This document shows, in pieces, positions 16,152 to 25,392 of a stretch of 64,000 nt of DNA (position 1 is the first letter of the stretch; the number at the start of each line of letters is the position of its first letter). The translations under genes were made by a program, and so were the position numbers. Source of the stretch: Salipaludibacillus neizhouensis. Its GTDB lineage: Bacteria > Bacillota > Bacilli > Bacillales > Salisediminibacteriaceae. Where the stretch lies: the NCBI RefSeq assembly GCF_002886185.1, contig NZ_KZ614146.1, positions 2,712,930 to 2,776,929 on the forward strand, written 5' to 3'. The notes below the pieces were generated by a model. It was given only the letters and a program-made list of their open reading frames with translations, was not told where the DNA came from and did not search any database.

Positions 16152-17151
16152 GGCATTATGGTATCAAAACTATAAACAAACTCGAATGATCATTTGGATG
16201 ACTCTAGCGTTATTTGTTGTTTTTCTTCCCTTTCAATCAACGTTAGCACTTGAAACCTGGAAAGAACTTCAAGAGCAAGCTCAATTAGTAGATGATTCTA
16301 TCTATGAAGTGCAGCAATGGGATGTTTTACAAATATTTTCTGAGGGAGGATTAGCAATATTAGTAACATTATCCATTATCGTTTTGGCAGGAATGCTCGT
16401 TGGCCTTGAAAGAAATACGCGACGCAATGATTTTACATTTTCTTTACCATTTTATCGCAATGATCTTTTCTTGGCGAAGTGGTTTTACGGGGCAATCCTT
16501 ATTTCTCTTTTCCATTCAGTAAATTTTTGGATTGCATATTTTATTATCTATCAATCAGAGTTTGCTTCCGCTTTATACCTAGTCTCGTGGACAGAGATAT
16601 TCTGGGGACCTCTTCTAGGCTTTTTATTTTTCTTTACTTTTTCGTTATTCATCGGAACAATTGCCGGGGAATTAATATCTCAGATAGCCCTAACTATTGT
16701 TTTTGCTATTTTCCCGCTCGGCCTCTTTACATTAATTCAAGGGCTGATAGACGTTCATTTTAAATATTATCTAAACCAGCCCGTCTGGTTAGAATACGTA
16801 ACACCATTTATGTATGTCTTTTCGAACACATCAACTATTGCTACAATTATCACTGCTATCGCTTTTACTGTCTTTTTTCTTTTGCTTGGTACTTTTTTAT
16901 ATAAAAAGAATAAAATTGAACACAATGGAGAATTTCTTATTTTCAAGAGACTAAATCTCCCATTTTTAATCCTGTTTAGCCTTTGCTTTTCATTATTAGG
17001 TGGAATGATTATTTCTTCTTTGGCACCGTGGAATGCAGATGCGCTAAGAATTGTCTCTTATTGGATTGGCTTTACGTTATTCTTATTATTCTCATTGTTA
17101 ATTGCAAGGAGACTGCTAGCGATGAATCTAATGATTAGTAATAAAGCATAA
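16135..17151 (+). CDS. ABC-2 type transporter permease
   Basis: About 338 residues with six or seven hydrophobic helices and an early extracytoplasmic loop (ETWKELQEQAQLVDD). The start is ambiguous: GTG GTG ATG ATG ATG at 16129-16143 are all in frame, and the first ATG is used here. It overlaps the ATPase gene. Its stop codon TAA (17149-17151) is also the first three bases of a dispersed palindromic repeat. Membrane partner of the preceding ATPase; substrate unknown. Confidence 0.8.
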   Translation: MMMFHKALWYQNYKQTRMIIWMTLALFVVFLPFQSTLALETWKELQEQAQLVDDSIYEVQQWDVLQIFSEGGLAILVTLSIIVLAGMLVGLERNTRRNDFTFSLPFYRNDLFLAKWFYGAILISLFHSVNFWIAYFIIYQSEFASALYLVSWTEIFWGPLLGFLFFFTFSLFIGTIAGELISQIALTIVFAIFPLGLFTLIQGLIDVHFKYYLNQPVWLEYVTPFMYVFSNTSTIATIITAIAFTVFFLLLGTFLYKKNKIEHNGEFLIFKRLNLPFLILFSLCFSLLGGMIISSLAPWNADALRIVSYWIGFTLFLLFSLLIARRLLAMNLMISNKA

Positions 17152-17308
17152 GAAAAACGCGTAGCGTCTTTTCTTAAATACATCGTTATCTTTCGCCACC
17201 ATCATTTAAGTGGCAAGGGTGGGTTTCCCTTGACACGCGTGGCAAGGGTGGGTTTCCCTTGACACGCGTGGCGTAAAGATAGCTGTAACCTTATAAATTC
17301 TTATCTTG
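17149..17308 (+). repeat. Dispersed palindromic repeat, copy C1, starting at a stop codon
   Basis: Begins with the TAA stop of the permease gene (TAAGAAAAACGCGTAGCG). It has the outer pairing ATCTTTCGCCAC / GTGGCGTAAAGAT. The centre is replaced by two exact tandem copies of a 29-base unit (17210-17238 and 17239-17267) that itself holds a CAAGGG / CCCTTG hairpin. The right end is TTATAAATTCTTATCTTGTA. Confidence 0.85.
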
Positions 17309-17474
17309 TAAAAAAAACGGCATAGCCGTCTTTTATTAAATACAGCGTGATCTTTAAAGCCACCCCCGAGTAGCACCTACTTAGTGCGTGTAGGTGCTAC
17401 TCGAAAGGAAGCGAACTTCCCTTGATGCGTGTGGCGTAATGATAGCTGTCAACTTATAAATTACCTTGTAAGAA
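17309..17474 (+). repeat. Dispersed palindromic repeat, copy C2 (full form)
   Basis: Follows C1 head to tail. It has ACGGCATAGCCGT at the left end, the TCTTTTATTAAATACAGCG block, a central 14-bp hairpin CGAGTAGCACCTAC / GTAGGTGCTACTCG (17367-17380, 17390-17403), an AACTTCCCTTGATGCGTG block, then GTGGCGTAATGATAGCTG and TTATAAATT. One of the most complete copies. Confidence 0.88.
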
Positions 17475-17491
17475 AACTCTAAAAAGTTCGA

Positions 17492-17530
17492 AGGGGCACT
17501 GGAAAAGTAGATAACTTTTTCTGTGCCCCT
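17492..17530 (-). terminator. Terminator of psuK-psuG
   Basis: Stem AGGGGCAC / GTGCCCCT extended by a second A/T-rich stem (AAAAGT / ACTTTT). On the minus strand the sequence after it is TCGAACTTTTTAG. It starts 12 bases past the psuG stop. Confidence 0.7.
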
Positions 17531-17542
17531 CACTTCTTTTAT

Positions 17543-18466
17543 TTATTTTTCAATATCATGAAGGGCAACGGCAATTTCCGCCCCTACATGAGCGTTATTC
17601 TCTACTAAAGCAATATTCGTCGTTAACGTTGCGCCCTCACTTAATTCTTTTAAACGATCCAGTAAAAAGGGTGTTGTTTCTTTCCCGCTTATTCCTTTAT
17701 CCTTCGCTTCTTTAAGAGCTTTATCAATAATTTGATCTATCAAAGATTTATCCATTTCTTTATCTTTCGGGACTGGATTTCCAATAACAACTCCGCCATG
17801 GAGGTTTAATTCCCATTTTACGTTTAACATAGCTGCAATATCCTGAGGAGTCTCACCCTTAACATCAACACCAAAGCCACTTTTTTGCGTGTAAAAAGCC
17901 GGGAACTCGTCTGTTTCAAATCCAACAACGGGAACGCCATGTGTTTCTAAATATTCAAGAGTTAAACCAATATCTAATATTGATTTCGCACCTGCACAAA
18001 CAACGGCCACATTTGTTTTGGCTAACTCCTGTAAGTCAGCAGATACATCCATTGTTTCTTCAGCGCCTCTATGTACGCCACCGATTCCTCCGGTTACAAA
18101 GACTTTTATTCCAGCCAATTCTGCACAAATCATCGTTGCCGCTACCGTCGTAGCACCTGCTTTTTTAGAAGCCAAAACAGAGGCAAGATCTCTTCGGCTG
18201 ACTTTTTCTACATCGGTCGCTTTTGCAAAATAAATAAGTTCTTCCTCTGAAAGTCCTATTTTAATTTTCCCATCTAAAATAGCAATCGTAGCTGGCACTG
18301 CTCCTTTATTGCGAATAATTTTTTCAACTTTCTTAGCTGTGTCTACATTCTGAGGGTATGGCATACCGTGAGAGATAATTGTTGATTCAAGAGCAACGAT
18401 TGGTAAGTTTGCTTCTTTAGCTTTTAATACCTCTGCTGAATAGTCAATATATTGTGTGTAGCTCAT
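17543..18466 (-). CDS. psuG: Pseudouridine-5'-phosphate glycosidase PsuG
   Basis: Cleaves pseudouridine 5'-phosphate to uracil and ribose 5-phosphate, second step of pseudouridine catabolism. 307 residues. Family motifs: [16 protein letters not shown] near residue 25, [20 protein letters not shown] (about 125-145) and [19 protein letters not shown]. The reading frame is open 45 codons further, overlapping psuK, but that extension is basic and low-complexity; the ATG at 18466 follows CCAAGGAGG and is the start. Downstream partner of psuK. Confidence 0.95.
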   Translation of the reverse strand: MSYTQYIDYSAEVLKAKEANLPIVALESTIISHGMPYPQNVDTAKKVEKIIRNKGAVPATIAILDGKIKIGLSEEELIYFAKATDVEKVSRRDLASVLASKKAGATTVAATMICAELAGIKVFVTGGIGGVHRGAEETMDVSADLQELAKTNVAVVCAGAKSILDIGLTLEYLETHGVPVVGFETDEFPAFYTQKSGFGVDVKGETPQDIAAMLNVKWELNLHGGVVIGNPVPKDKEMDKSLIDQIIDKALKEAKDKGISGKETTPFLLDRLKELSEGATLTTNIALVENNAHVGAEIAVALHDIEK

Positions 18467-18572
18467 GTTATGTTCCTCCTTGGTTTGATGGTTCTTAGTT
18501 TCATTTCGTTTCAATTTATTCTTGGTCGATCGACGTTTTAACGAAAATTTTTTTTTATTGCCTTTGTACCTG

Positions 18573-19658
18573 TTAGAGTACCTCGTTAAAAATGGATTCA
18601 TTTAATCCTTCGGCAACGGTTTCTGTAGTGCTTAACGTTCGCTGTGCCAGCTTCGTACCATTTTCACAAGCAACCTTTAACGTCAGTCCTTTATGAATGC
18701 TGTAAAAGACGCCAGCAGCAAAAGCATCCCCTGCACCCGTAACATCCTCTACATGTGTTTTTAACGCAACAGTCTGTCCTATTGATCCTTCCACCGATTG
18801 AAAATGTGCACCTTTTTCCCCTGCAGTAACAATTATATTCTTCACTCCAAGCTTCACTATCTCATCCATTTTCATTGGAATATCCTTTGATTTCACATGA
18901 GGAACATACCTTTCAATGACTGCGTTTAACTCCTCAATATTTAAAATAAAATAATCGATTTTCGATAAATCGTCCGGTAATCGATTAATTTTTTTGGCGG
19001 ATACTGGCACAACTCCGAGAATTTGCTTGCCTGCATCCTTTTGATGAAATATAGACGATAAAACATCTTTCGGGAAATTCGTGTCAAGAATGATCATATC
19101 AGCTGAACGGAAATGACTAAGAGATTTTTTTACATCAGCTACCGAAACTGCGTCATATATATCCATCTCTGCTAGTGCAAACATCATATTATTTTTTTCA
19201 TTAAGCACCGCAGTATAGTTTCCAGTCCTTTGATCCTGTTTTTGAATCGATGTCGACATATCATAATGTAACGAGTGAGACCATATTTTGTCTCCTTCAG
19301 AATCCGATCCTACTGCAGTATAAAGCAATGTTGGAACTTGAAGTCTGGCAAGATTGTCTGCTATATTTCTGGCTACTCCTCCAATTGTTTCACTGACCAC
19401 TACTGGATTTGAGTCTTCCCATTGGAATTCTGATTGAATTTTTGCCTTACGGTCAATATTCGCTCCACCGACACATAAAACTTGCCGTTCATTATTTAAT
19501 ACATAGGCTCTTCCTTTAATATGGCCATTTTTTGTCAATGACGAAATATAACCAGCTACAGCAGATCGGGATAACTGTAATCTGCTTGCTAAATCTTGTT
19601 GTGAAATATAAGGATTATTTTTAATGAGACCTATAATGTACTCTTCTTTTTCGTTCAT
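18573..19658 (-). CDS. psuK: Pseudouridine kinase PsuK with N-terminal HTH
   Basis: 361 residues. A winged-HTH head (residues 1-55: YIISQQ-type helix [20 protein letters not shown]) is fused to a PfkB-family sugar kinase ([28 protein letters not shown], and the ATP/anion-hole motif [14 protein letters not shown] near 310). It phosphorylates pseudouridine for PsuG. The HTH may let it bind the 13-bp inverted repeat in its own promoter region at 19689-19723. ATG start with AAGGAGGAAGG. About 105 bases separate it from psuG. Confidence 0.9.
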   Translation of the reverse strand: MNEKEEYIIGLIKNNPYISQQDLASRLQLSRSAVAGYISSLTKNGHIKGRAYVLNNERQVLCVGGANIDRKAKIQSEFQWEDSNPVVVSETIGGVARNIADNLARLQVPTLLYTAVGSDSEGDKIWSHSLHYDMSTSIQKQDQRTGNYTAVLNEKNNMMFALAEMDIYDAVSVADVKKSLSHFRSADMIILDTNFPKDVLSSIFHQKDAGKQILGVVPVSAKKINRLPDDLSKIDYFILNIEELNAVIERYVPHVKSKDIPMKMDEIVKLGVKNIIVTAGEKGAHFQSVEGSIGQTVALKTHVEDVTGAGDAFAAGVFYSIHKGLTLKVACENGTKLAQRTLSTTETVAEGLNESIFNEVL

Positions 19659-19688
19659 TACCTTCCTCCTTATCCTCTCACTTAATTA

Positions 19689-19723
19689 AAACAAACATTT
19701 GTTTATAAATCAAATGTTTGTTT
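19689..19723. promoter_or_regulatory. Perfect 13-bp inverted repeat (operator candidate) between psuK and the AarF-type gene
   Basis: Arms AAACAAACATTTG (19689-19701) and CAAATGTTTGTTT (19711-19723) around the 9-base spacer TTTATAAAT. It lies 30 bases upstream of the psuK start. A dyad this perfect is more likely a repressor site than a terminator, because no T-run follows. The HTH of PsuK or an outside regulator could bind it. Confidence 0.55.
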
Positions 19724-19819
19724 ATTCTTGTTTTCGCTTACTTTTTATTACTTAAGGGTATAGAATTAATTAACATACATCATCCACTATTATTTTGTAT
19801 GTTTATCGGGAGGCACAAT

Positions 19820-21463
19820 GTGAAAAATTTCTCTTTATATCGAATCACGGTCATTGTTATTATGTTTCTTAAATTTGTTCTGCAACTTTATATCTTTAAT
19901 AAAACACATAATAATTGGGATTCAACCTCTCATCAAAAATGGGAGCAGCTATTAAAAAAACAAGCAATAGAGTATCGCGAAAAAGCGCTTAAACTTGAAG
20001 GTTTAATGATTAAAGTTGGTCAATTCCTTAGTACTCGGGCCGATATTATGCCTGAAGTTTTCCTGAAAGAATTAGCAGACTTAATTGACCAGGTCCCTCC
20101 TGTTCCAGCCGAAGTTTCCAAGAAAATACTGGAAGATGAATGGGGTCAACCTATTTCCAATCGATTATCACAAATTAGTGATAAACCGATTGCCTCCGCT
20201 TCGATTGGAGAAGTCTACAAAGGCACATTAAAAAATGGACAAGAAGTCGCCATTAAAATTAAACGGAATCATATCGATAAAATTATTCGCACAGATTTTA
20301 AAGCATTACGAATCGTACTATGGATTACCAGGACCTGCACTAAATTCGGTAAAGAAGTCGATACGAAAGCTTTATTCAAAGAAGTCGTTTCAATTATCGG
20401 TGATGAGCTTAATTATTATAAAGAACTAAAAAATGCTCAAAATTTTCAAAAGAGATTTAGTCATAGTCAGGATTATTATATCCCTCAGTTTTTTGAAGAA
20501 TTCTGTACAAAAAAAGTTCTTGTGATGGAGTGGATTGAAGGAAGAAAGGTAACTGAATTATCTTTTTTGAAGAAACATCAAATTGATCACAAAGACACAG
20601 CAAGAAGACTTTTTCAATTTTTTATTGATCAATTGCTCGACTATGGAATGTTTCATGCTGATCCACATCAAGGAAACATTCTTATAACAAAGGAAGGTCA
20701 AATCGTTATTCTTGATTTTGGAATGGTTGGTGATATCTCACGCGATGACGCCAAAAGAATTCGCAAGATGATTCAAGGATTTGTCTTGGATGATTATCAG
20801 CTTGTTATTAGCCAACTTGAAGATTTAGGTTTCCTTCTTCCCAAAGCAAATAAACAAAAGCTCCAAACCTTACTTAAAACTTATGTAGATATGTATTTGG
20901 AAGAAGACATTACCCAATTAGATCAGCACAAGGTAGAAGAAATATTTAATGATCTTCAAGAAATAGTACGGGAACAGCCTATCCAATTACCCGCAGAATT
21001 CGCGTTTTTAGGTCGCGCCGCATCTATCGGTATTGGCGTTCTAACCATTATTGATCCCAAAATCGATTTTATAGAATTAGGTAAACCTGTAGTAGCGAAA
21101 TGGTTAGAAGATACCGATGACGACCGCGGAAATATAAAGATGCAAGTATTGAAAGAATCGGTGAAACCTTTATTGTCGCTCCCTCGTAACTTAAATAGTT
21201 ACCTTGAAGCACCTCATGAACAAAGAAAATCTGAAGAACGAAGACAGTGGAGGCAATTTGACCACCAAAGATATATACTATTAATAATCAGTTCTGTATG
21301 TGGTTTTTTCTTCAGTAGTCTATTGTTATTTGTCTCGCTTATTTTCTCTTTTCCATTGTTGCAGAGCTTTATGGCTCTTGTGACACTTGTATTTTTAATC
21401 GCTACTGTTTTTAGTTTTATCATTCATAAGCGGTGGGTGAAAAAATTAGACAATAAATTTTAG
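19820..21463 (+). CDS. AarF/ABC1/UbiB-family atypical kinase
   Basis: About 547 residues. Kinase-like core: SASIGEVYKGTLKNG (ala/ser-rich loop), VAIKIKR, HADPHQGNILI catalytic loop and ILDFGMVGDI metal motif. The KLEGLMIKVGQFLSTRADIM segment ahead of the core is the family's KxGQ motif. Two hydrophobic helices form the C-terminus (about 490-545). The family supports quinone synthesis or lipid handling; the exact role in Bacilli is not settled. The start is GTG at 19820 behind CGGGAGG; the longer frame upstream has no ribosome site. Paired with the phasin-like gene 12 bases downstream. Confidence 0.85.
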   Translation: MKNFSLYRITVIVIMFLKFVLQLYIFNKTHNNWDSTSHQKWEQLLKKQAIEYREKALKLEGLMIKVGQFLSTRADIMPEVFLKELADLIDQVPPVPAEVSKKILEDEWGQPISNRLSQISDKPIASASIGEVYKGTLKNGQEVAIKIKRNHIDKIIRTDFKALRIVLWITRTCTKFGKEVDTKALFKEVVSIIGDELNYYKELKNAQNFQKRFSHSQDYYIPQFFEEFCTKKVLVMEWIEGRKVTELSFLKKHQIDHKDTARRLFQFFIDQLLDYGMFHADPHQGNILITKEGQIVILDFGMVGDISRDDAKRIRKMIQGFVLDDYQLVISQLEDLGFLLPKANKQKLQTLLKTYVDMYLEEDITQLDQHKVEEIFNDLQEIVREQPIQLPAEFAFLGRAASIGIGVLTIIDPKIDFIELGKPVVAKWLEDTDDDRGNIKMQVLKESVKPLLSLPRNLNSYLEAPHEQRKSEERRQWRQFDHQRYILLIISSVCGFFFSSLLLFVSLIFSFPLLQSFMALVTLVFLIATVFSFIIHKRWVKKLDNKF

Positions 21464-21475
21464 GAGGAGTTACTT

Positions 21476-21817
21476 ATGAGTAATTTATTAAAAACAGGGT
21501 TTTTGTTAGGCTTAGGAGCTGCAGTATCTAGTAAAGAAAAAGTAGAAAAGTATATTGATGATTTAGTATCCAAAGGCCGGGTTACTCCCCAGGAAGCTGA
21601 CGACATGTATCACTCCCTACTAAAAAAGGGTGAGGAAACAGAAGAAAAATGGAATACACGTTCAAAAGAAAAAGTAGGCAACTTTATAGAAGATCTAAAT
21701 CTTGTGTCTAAAGATGATTATAAGCTTTTACAAGCGAGAGTTGAATTATTAGAGGAAAAGTTATCCAGACTTGAAAAACAAGACAAAGATTCTGATATAG
21801 ACGAAGACCACCAGTAA
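21476..21817 (+). CDS. Phasin-like / PhaF-type coiled-coil protein
   Basis: 113 residues, charged and helical. The first 20 residues include a short hydrophobic stretch (LLKTGFLLGLGAAVSSKEKV), then YIDDLVSKGRVTPQEADDMY, which matches polyhydroxyalkanoate synthesis regulator phasin-like proteins, and a C-terminal coiled coil (LLEEKLSRLEKQ). These small proteins often follow aarF/ubiB genes in Bacilli. Ribosome site TTAGGAGG. Followed by a terminator, so it ends a two-gene operon. Confidence 0.75.
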   Translation: MSNLLKTGFLLGLGAAVSSKEKVEKYIDDLVSKGRVTPQEADDMYHSLLKKGEETEEKWNTRSKEKVGNFIEDLNLVSKDDYKLLQARVELLEEKLSRLEKQDKDSDIDEDHQ

Positions 21818-21843
21818 ATATTTTATTCGAGTCATCTATATGA

Positions 21844-21885
21844 AGGCACTGAAAAAGTCGTTTTTTACTTTTTCAGTGCCTTTTT
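21844..21885 (+). terminator. Terminator after the phasin-like gene
   Basis: Stem AGGCACTGAAAAAGT / ACTTTTTCAGTGCCT, then TTTT. 26 bases after the stop. Confidence 0.9.
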
Positions 21886-22019
21886 GATGCTATGAACGAA
21901 GCCATTGCCATGTATATTTTCAAATTTTATCAATGGTCCTCTTTATCTGCTGTTTTTTTCTAGGTATATCTCTCCCGTATTCTCACATGATAGGAAAGAA
22001 AAAAGGAGGCAATACTTTT

Positions 22020-22295
22020 ATGGATAGTAATCAATTACAGTCAGGTGACACCGTATTTGTCATTCAACGAAATCCTCATACACAATCAGTTGCACATATT
22101 CAAGAAGCATCCATTGTTACCAATCCTTTTCACCCTGGTCATTTAGCTTTGTTTTTCATGGAAGAGTATTATCCTCTAACGGATGATTTAGCCATATACT
22201 CCAGCTACTCAGAAGCCAAAGGGGATTACACGTCTACATTTGGTCCAATGGAATCGGATCTAGACCAATCTCCTATCCAAGAGACTTACGACTGA
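22020..22295 (+). CDS. splA: Transcriptional regulator SplA
   Basis: 91 residues. VFVIQRNPHTQSVAHIQEAS and AIYSSYSEAKGDY match B. subtilis SplA, the small negative regulator of splB. The C-terminal 15 residues extend past the usual length. ATG at 22020 follows AAAGGAGG; an upstream extension of the frame is not supported. Its TGA shares one base with the splB ATG (TGATG), so the two are coupled. Confidence 0.9.
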   Translation: MDSNQLQSGDTVFVIQRNPHTQSVAHIQEASIVTNPFHPGHLALFFMEEYYPLTDDLAIYSSYSEAKGDYTSTFGPMESDLDQSPIQETYD

Positions 22296-23323
22296 TGATC
22301 GCTCCTTTTGTACCTCAACTCGTTTATATGGAGCCACGAGCATTGGAATATCCATTGGGAAAGCAGCTTAACAAAAAATTCACTGATATGGGAATTGAAA
22401 TACGTCAGACTACTTCACACAATCAAGTTCGGAATATACCAGGGAAAAATCATTTTCAGCAATATCGCGTAGCAAAGTCTACCCTTGTAGTAGGCGTAAG
22501 AAAGACATTGAAATTCGATACATCAAAACCTTCTGCAGAATATGCGATTCCACTAGCTACTGGTTGCATGGGCCATTGCCAATATTGCTATTTGCAAACC
22601 ACAATGGGAAGTAAACCTTACATTCGTACCTATGTAAATACCGATGAAATATTTAACGCAGCTGATGAATACATGCAGGAACGTGCCCCTAAGGAAACTA
22701 GGTTCGAGGCAGCGTGTACATCTGATATTGTTGGCATAGATCACTTAACCCACTCTCTAAAAAAAGCTATTGAACATTTTGGAAAGTCGGAACATGGTAA
22801 ACTTCGTTTTGTCACTAAATACCATCATGTAGATCACCTATTAGATGCTGACCACCGAGGCAAAACCCGGTTTAGATTCAGCATTAATGCCGATTATGTT
22901 ATTAAGCATTTTGAACATGGTACTTCCCCTCTGAATGAGCGCATAAATGCGGCTGTAAAAGTGGCTAAGGCCGGCTATCCGTTAGGTTTCATCATCGCTC
23001 CAATATATTTACACGAAGGTTGGGAAAAGGGTTACTATACGATGTTCGAGAAGCTCAACAAAAAACTTCCTCAATCATTAAGACATAATGTCACGTTCGA
23101 ATTAATTCAGCACAGGTTTACAAAACCTGCAAAACGAGTGATTCAAAAAAATTATCCGATGACGAAATTAGAGTTAGATGAAGAAAAAAGAAAATACAAA
23201 TGGGGAAAGTACGGGATAGGTAAATACGTCTATCAAACACAAGAACAAGAGATGATCCAAGAAACATTTCATCGGTATAAAGATGAATTTTTTCCTGAAT
23301 CAAAAATTGAATACTTCACGTAA
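22295..23323 (+). CDS. splB: Spore photoproduct lyase SplB
   Basis: Radical-SAM enzyme that reverses the spore photoproduct (5-thyminyl-5,6-dihydrothymine) during germination. 342 residues. The cluster motif is C91-MGH-C95-QY-C98, and the conserved hydrogen-donor cysteine is C141 in AACTSDIVGIDHL, both at the positions known in B. subtilis. Presence of splAB implies a spore former. The stop codon TAA at 23321-23323 is the first codon of a dispersed palindromic repeat, so the 3' end of the gene abuts the repeat directly. Confidence 0.97.
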   Translation: MIAPFVPQLVYMEPRALEYPLGKQLNKKFTDMGIEIRQTTSHNQVRNIPGKNHFQQYRVAKSTLVVGVRKTLKFDTSKPSAEYAIPLATGCMGHCQYCYLQTTMGSKPYIRTYVNTDEIFNAADEYMQERAPKETRFEAACTSDIVGIDHLTHSLKKAIEHFGKSEHGKLRFVTKYHHVDHLLDADHRGKTRFRFSINADYVIKHFEHGTSPLNERINAAVKVAKAGYPLGFIIAPIYLHEGWEKGYYTMFEKLNKKLPQSLRHNVTFELIQHRFTKPAKRVIQKNYPMTKLELDEEKRKYKWGKYGIGKYVYQTQEQEMIQETFHRYKDEFFPESKIEYFT

Positions 23324-23465
23324 GAAAAACGCGTAGCGCTTTTCTTAAATACAGCGTGATCTTTCGCCACCCCGAGTAGCACCTCTTTAGTACGTGTAGG
23401 TGCTACTCTTTAGTAGTAGGGCGGGGTTCGCTTGATGCGTGTGTCTTAAAGATAGCTAAAAAATA
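23321..23465 (+). repeat. Dispersed palindromic repeat, copy D, starting at the splB stop codon
   Basis: TAAGAAAAACGCGTAGCG, the CTTTTCTTAAATACAGCG block, the 11-bp hairpin GAGTAGCACCT / AGGTGCTACTC (23374-23384, 23398-23408), then the diverged right part CGCTTGATGCGTGTGTCTTA and AAGATAGCT. A further piece of the right end (CTTATCTCATAAAA) may follow near 23507. Confidence 0.82.
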
Positions 23466-23516
23466 CCATACTCCCCTAAAGGAAACATGGTCCGAATCTC
23501 TACTTTCTTATCTCAT

Positions 23517-23535
23517 AAAACGGCATTAGCCGTTT
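23517..23535 (-). terminator. Short hairpin downstream of the GNAT gene
   Basis: AAACGGC / GCCGTTT arms with a short TAAT-type loop, then TTATG on the minus strand. It resembles the ACGGCATAGCCGT left-end hairpin of the repeat family and may derive from it. Confidence 0.4.
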
Positions 23536-23557
23536 CTTTACTTTGACTCAGTTTTCT

Positions 23558-24424
23558 TCAAACATAATCAAAACGATACTCTATAGCATCTCCTACAAAT
23601 TCATATCCAATTTTCATGTAAATAGAATTAGAGGTTGGATTTTCAGCATCTGTGTTTAAGCTGCAGAATTGAAATCCTTCTTGAAGAAGTCGTTCACTCA
23701 ACGCAGCTACACAAGATGTGGCATACCCTTGTCCTTGATATTCGTCTGGAGTATATACAAAGTTTACTACTACTCCATTTTCCAACTCCCGAGCACGTTT
23801 TGCCATTGATACCGGCGTACAATTCTCATTTTTCCAGAGAAACACCCGGTTATGCTCTATTTCATCAAGTACATTTTTTTCTAAGTCTTTATGCTCTGTC
23901 ATTCCTAAAGTATCTCTTTCAAAATCCTCTGTCCATGACATGATGAGTGCAATATCATCTTCATTTGCATAGCACAGTTTTCCTTTTGTTCGCTTAAAGT
24001 CACGGAGCGAGGCTAGCTGATAGATTTTTTGTTGCATGACTTTTACAACATTACAAGAGGTTAGTTCTTTCCATTTTTCAGAGAAATCAGTTACTAGATC
24101 AGAACATCCAATCACTCCAGGGATTGCTAATCCTTCTTCCTTATAAGTCCATATTGCGGCATCATGCACCGCAGATTTATGTCCACAGATAATAAGGTTT
24201 CGTTGCGGTGTTCGAACAAGGACAATGTTTGGCTTACTATCATCCTCTTTCCCAATAACCATTAAGAAATCCTTTAGTTGGGAAGTTTGACCTGATTTTC
24301 TTTCGCTCTTAGCTAACTGTTTTAGGATTCCAAGGGGAAGATTATGCTCTGCCTCATTGTCCACTAAAAAGTTTTCTACTTCCTTTAACATGGTTACAGC
24401 TGAGTACTGGCGAAAAAACTTCAT
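23558..24424 (-). CDS. GNAT-family N-acetyltransferase
   Basis: 288 residues with the GNAT fold in the second half (about 150-288): the acetyl-CoA loop appears in VVNFVYTPDEYQGQGYATSC (Q-x-x-G-x-G/A motif) followed by ALSERLLQEGFQFCSLNTDAENP and SIYMKIGYEFVGDAIEYRF. The N-terminal half (AEHNLPLGILKQLAK, NIVLVRTPQRNLIICG) is of the type found in Bacillus GNAT proteins of unknown substrate. ATG start with GGAAGGTGG. Stands alone between repeat copies D and E. Confidence 0.85.
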   Translation of the reverse strand: MKFFRQYSAVTMLKEVENFLVDNEAEHNLPLGILKQLAKSERKSGQTSQLKDFLMVIGKEDDSKPNIVLVRTPQRNLIICGHKSAVHDAAIWTYKEEGLAIPGVIGCSDLVTDFSEKWKELTSCNVVKVMQQKIYQLASLRDFKRTKGKLCYANEDDIALIMSWTEDFERDTLGMTEHKDLEKNVLDEIEHNRVFLWKNENCTPVSMAKRARELENGVVVNFVYTPDEYQGQGYATSCVAALSERLLQEGFQFCSLNTDAENPTSNSIYMKIGYEFVGDAIEYRFDYV

Positions 24425-24448
24425 AAAGCATCCACCTTCCTAGTAGTT

Positions 24449-24477
24449 TAAGAAAAACGCAAAGCGTCTTTTATTCT
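24449..24477 (+). repeat. Dispersed palindromic repeat, copy E (left end only)
   Basis: TAAGAAAAACGCAAAGCGTC followed by TTTTATT, identical over 27 bases to the left end of copy F, then unrelated sequence. It lies just upstream of the GNAT start codon, in its 5' region. Confidence 0.75.
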
Positions 24478-24690
24478 CGAATTAAATCCTCTATCATCAT
24501 TATACACAACCTTTGCAGAAAAACTTCCCCTGTTGGCCTATTTTATTAATGAATGAATCAGTTTAAATGTTACCTACCGGTTATAATTAATACAAAAATT
24601 TATAAGAAAACAGTCATTATGTAAGATCACCCGCTTGCCTATTCGCCAATTGCCAATTCTTAGAGCATAAACTAGCTATCTTTCTACATT

Positions 24691-24737
24691 AAAAAAATGT
24701 CTCAACAGGTAATATATATAACCTGCTGAGACATTTC
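24691..24737 (-). terminator. Terminator of the LysM-CAP gene
   Basis: Stem AATGTCTCA-CAGGT / ACCTG-TGAGACATT around an AT-rich loop; minus strand continues TTTTTTT. 10 bases past the stop. Confidence 0.85.
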
Positions 24738-24747
24738 CTAATAGAAA

Positions 24748-25392
24748 TTATTTTGTAGTAAACATTTGTGTCCAGTAGTGACCGTAAGATCCGCCTTCAA
24801 CATGTCCTACTCCTATATGTGTAAAACTGCTCTTTAAAATATTTTCACGATGACCTTGAGAGTTCATCCAACCTTGGACAACTTGTTGAGGTGTACTTTG
24901 ACCTGCAGCAATATTCTCTCCTGCTCCCCGATAAGAAACACCATAGTTTTTCAGCATATCAAATGGACTGCCGTGCGTTGGACTTTGGTGTGAGAAATAA
25001 TTTTGGTCTCTCATATCCTCTGATTTAATTCTAGCAACTTTTGAAACTTGATTATCTATCTGTAACGGAGATAATCCCTGATTTTCACGCTCAATATTTG
25101 TAAGGCGAACGACTTCTTGTTCGAATTGTGAAAGTTGACTTGATTGTTCAACGGTAGTTCCATTTTGACTGGCTGGAATCGTCAACTGTTGCCCTACAGA
25201 GATAATATTTGGGTTAGAAATATTTTTATTCGAAGCTAAAAGATCAGAATATTTTACTCCTTGTTCTACAGAGATAAACCATAATGTATCCCCATTTTTC
25301 ACCTGATACGTCGAGCTGGCCTCCACTTCAGAATTTACTAGTGGAAATACAACACATAATGCAATAACTGATGATAATACTTTTTTAATCAT
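24748..25392 (-). CDS. Secreted LysM and CAP (SCP/YkwD-like) domain protein
   Basis: 214 residues: signal peptide (MIKKVLSSVIALCVVFPLVN, cleavage after VEA near residue 25), one LysM peptidoglycan-binding repeat (YQVKNGDTLWFISVEQGVKY to VGQQLTIP, about 29-73), then a CAP domain (about 88-214) with the signature pieces NIERENQGLSPL, SHQSPTHGSPFDML, GENIAAGQ and SFTHIGVGHVEG. Related Bacillus proteins (YkwD, spore-coat or cell-wall CAP proteins) are extracytoplasmic with unclear function. RBS GGAGGTG. Single gene with its own terminator. Confidence 0.9.
   Translation of the reverse strand: MIKKVLSSVIALCVVFPLVNSEVEASSTYQVKNGDTLWFISVEQGVKYSDLLASNKNISNPNIISVGQQLTIPASQNGTTVEQSSQLSQFEQEVVRLTNIERENQGLSPLQIDNQVSKVARIKSEDMRDQNYFSHQSPTHGSPFDMLKNYGVSYRGAGENIAAGQSTPQQVVQGWMNSQGHRENILKSSFTHIGVGHVEGGSYGHYWTQMFTTK

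Noticed and set aside
17210-17267. Two exact 29-base repeats, possible CRISPR seed
   Set aside because: The units are directly adjacent with no spacer, there are only two, no cas gene is near, and the unit lies within the dispersed repeat family.
18467-18601. 45-codon N-terminal extension of psuG
   Set aside because: Basic low-complexity sequence overlapping psuK; the ATG at 18466 has a consensus ribosome site and starts the conserved protein.
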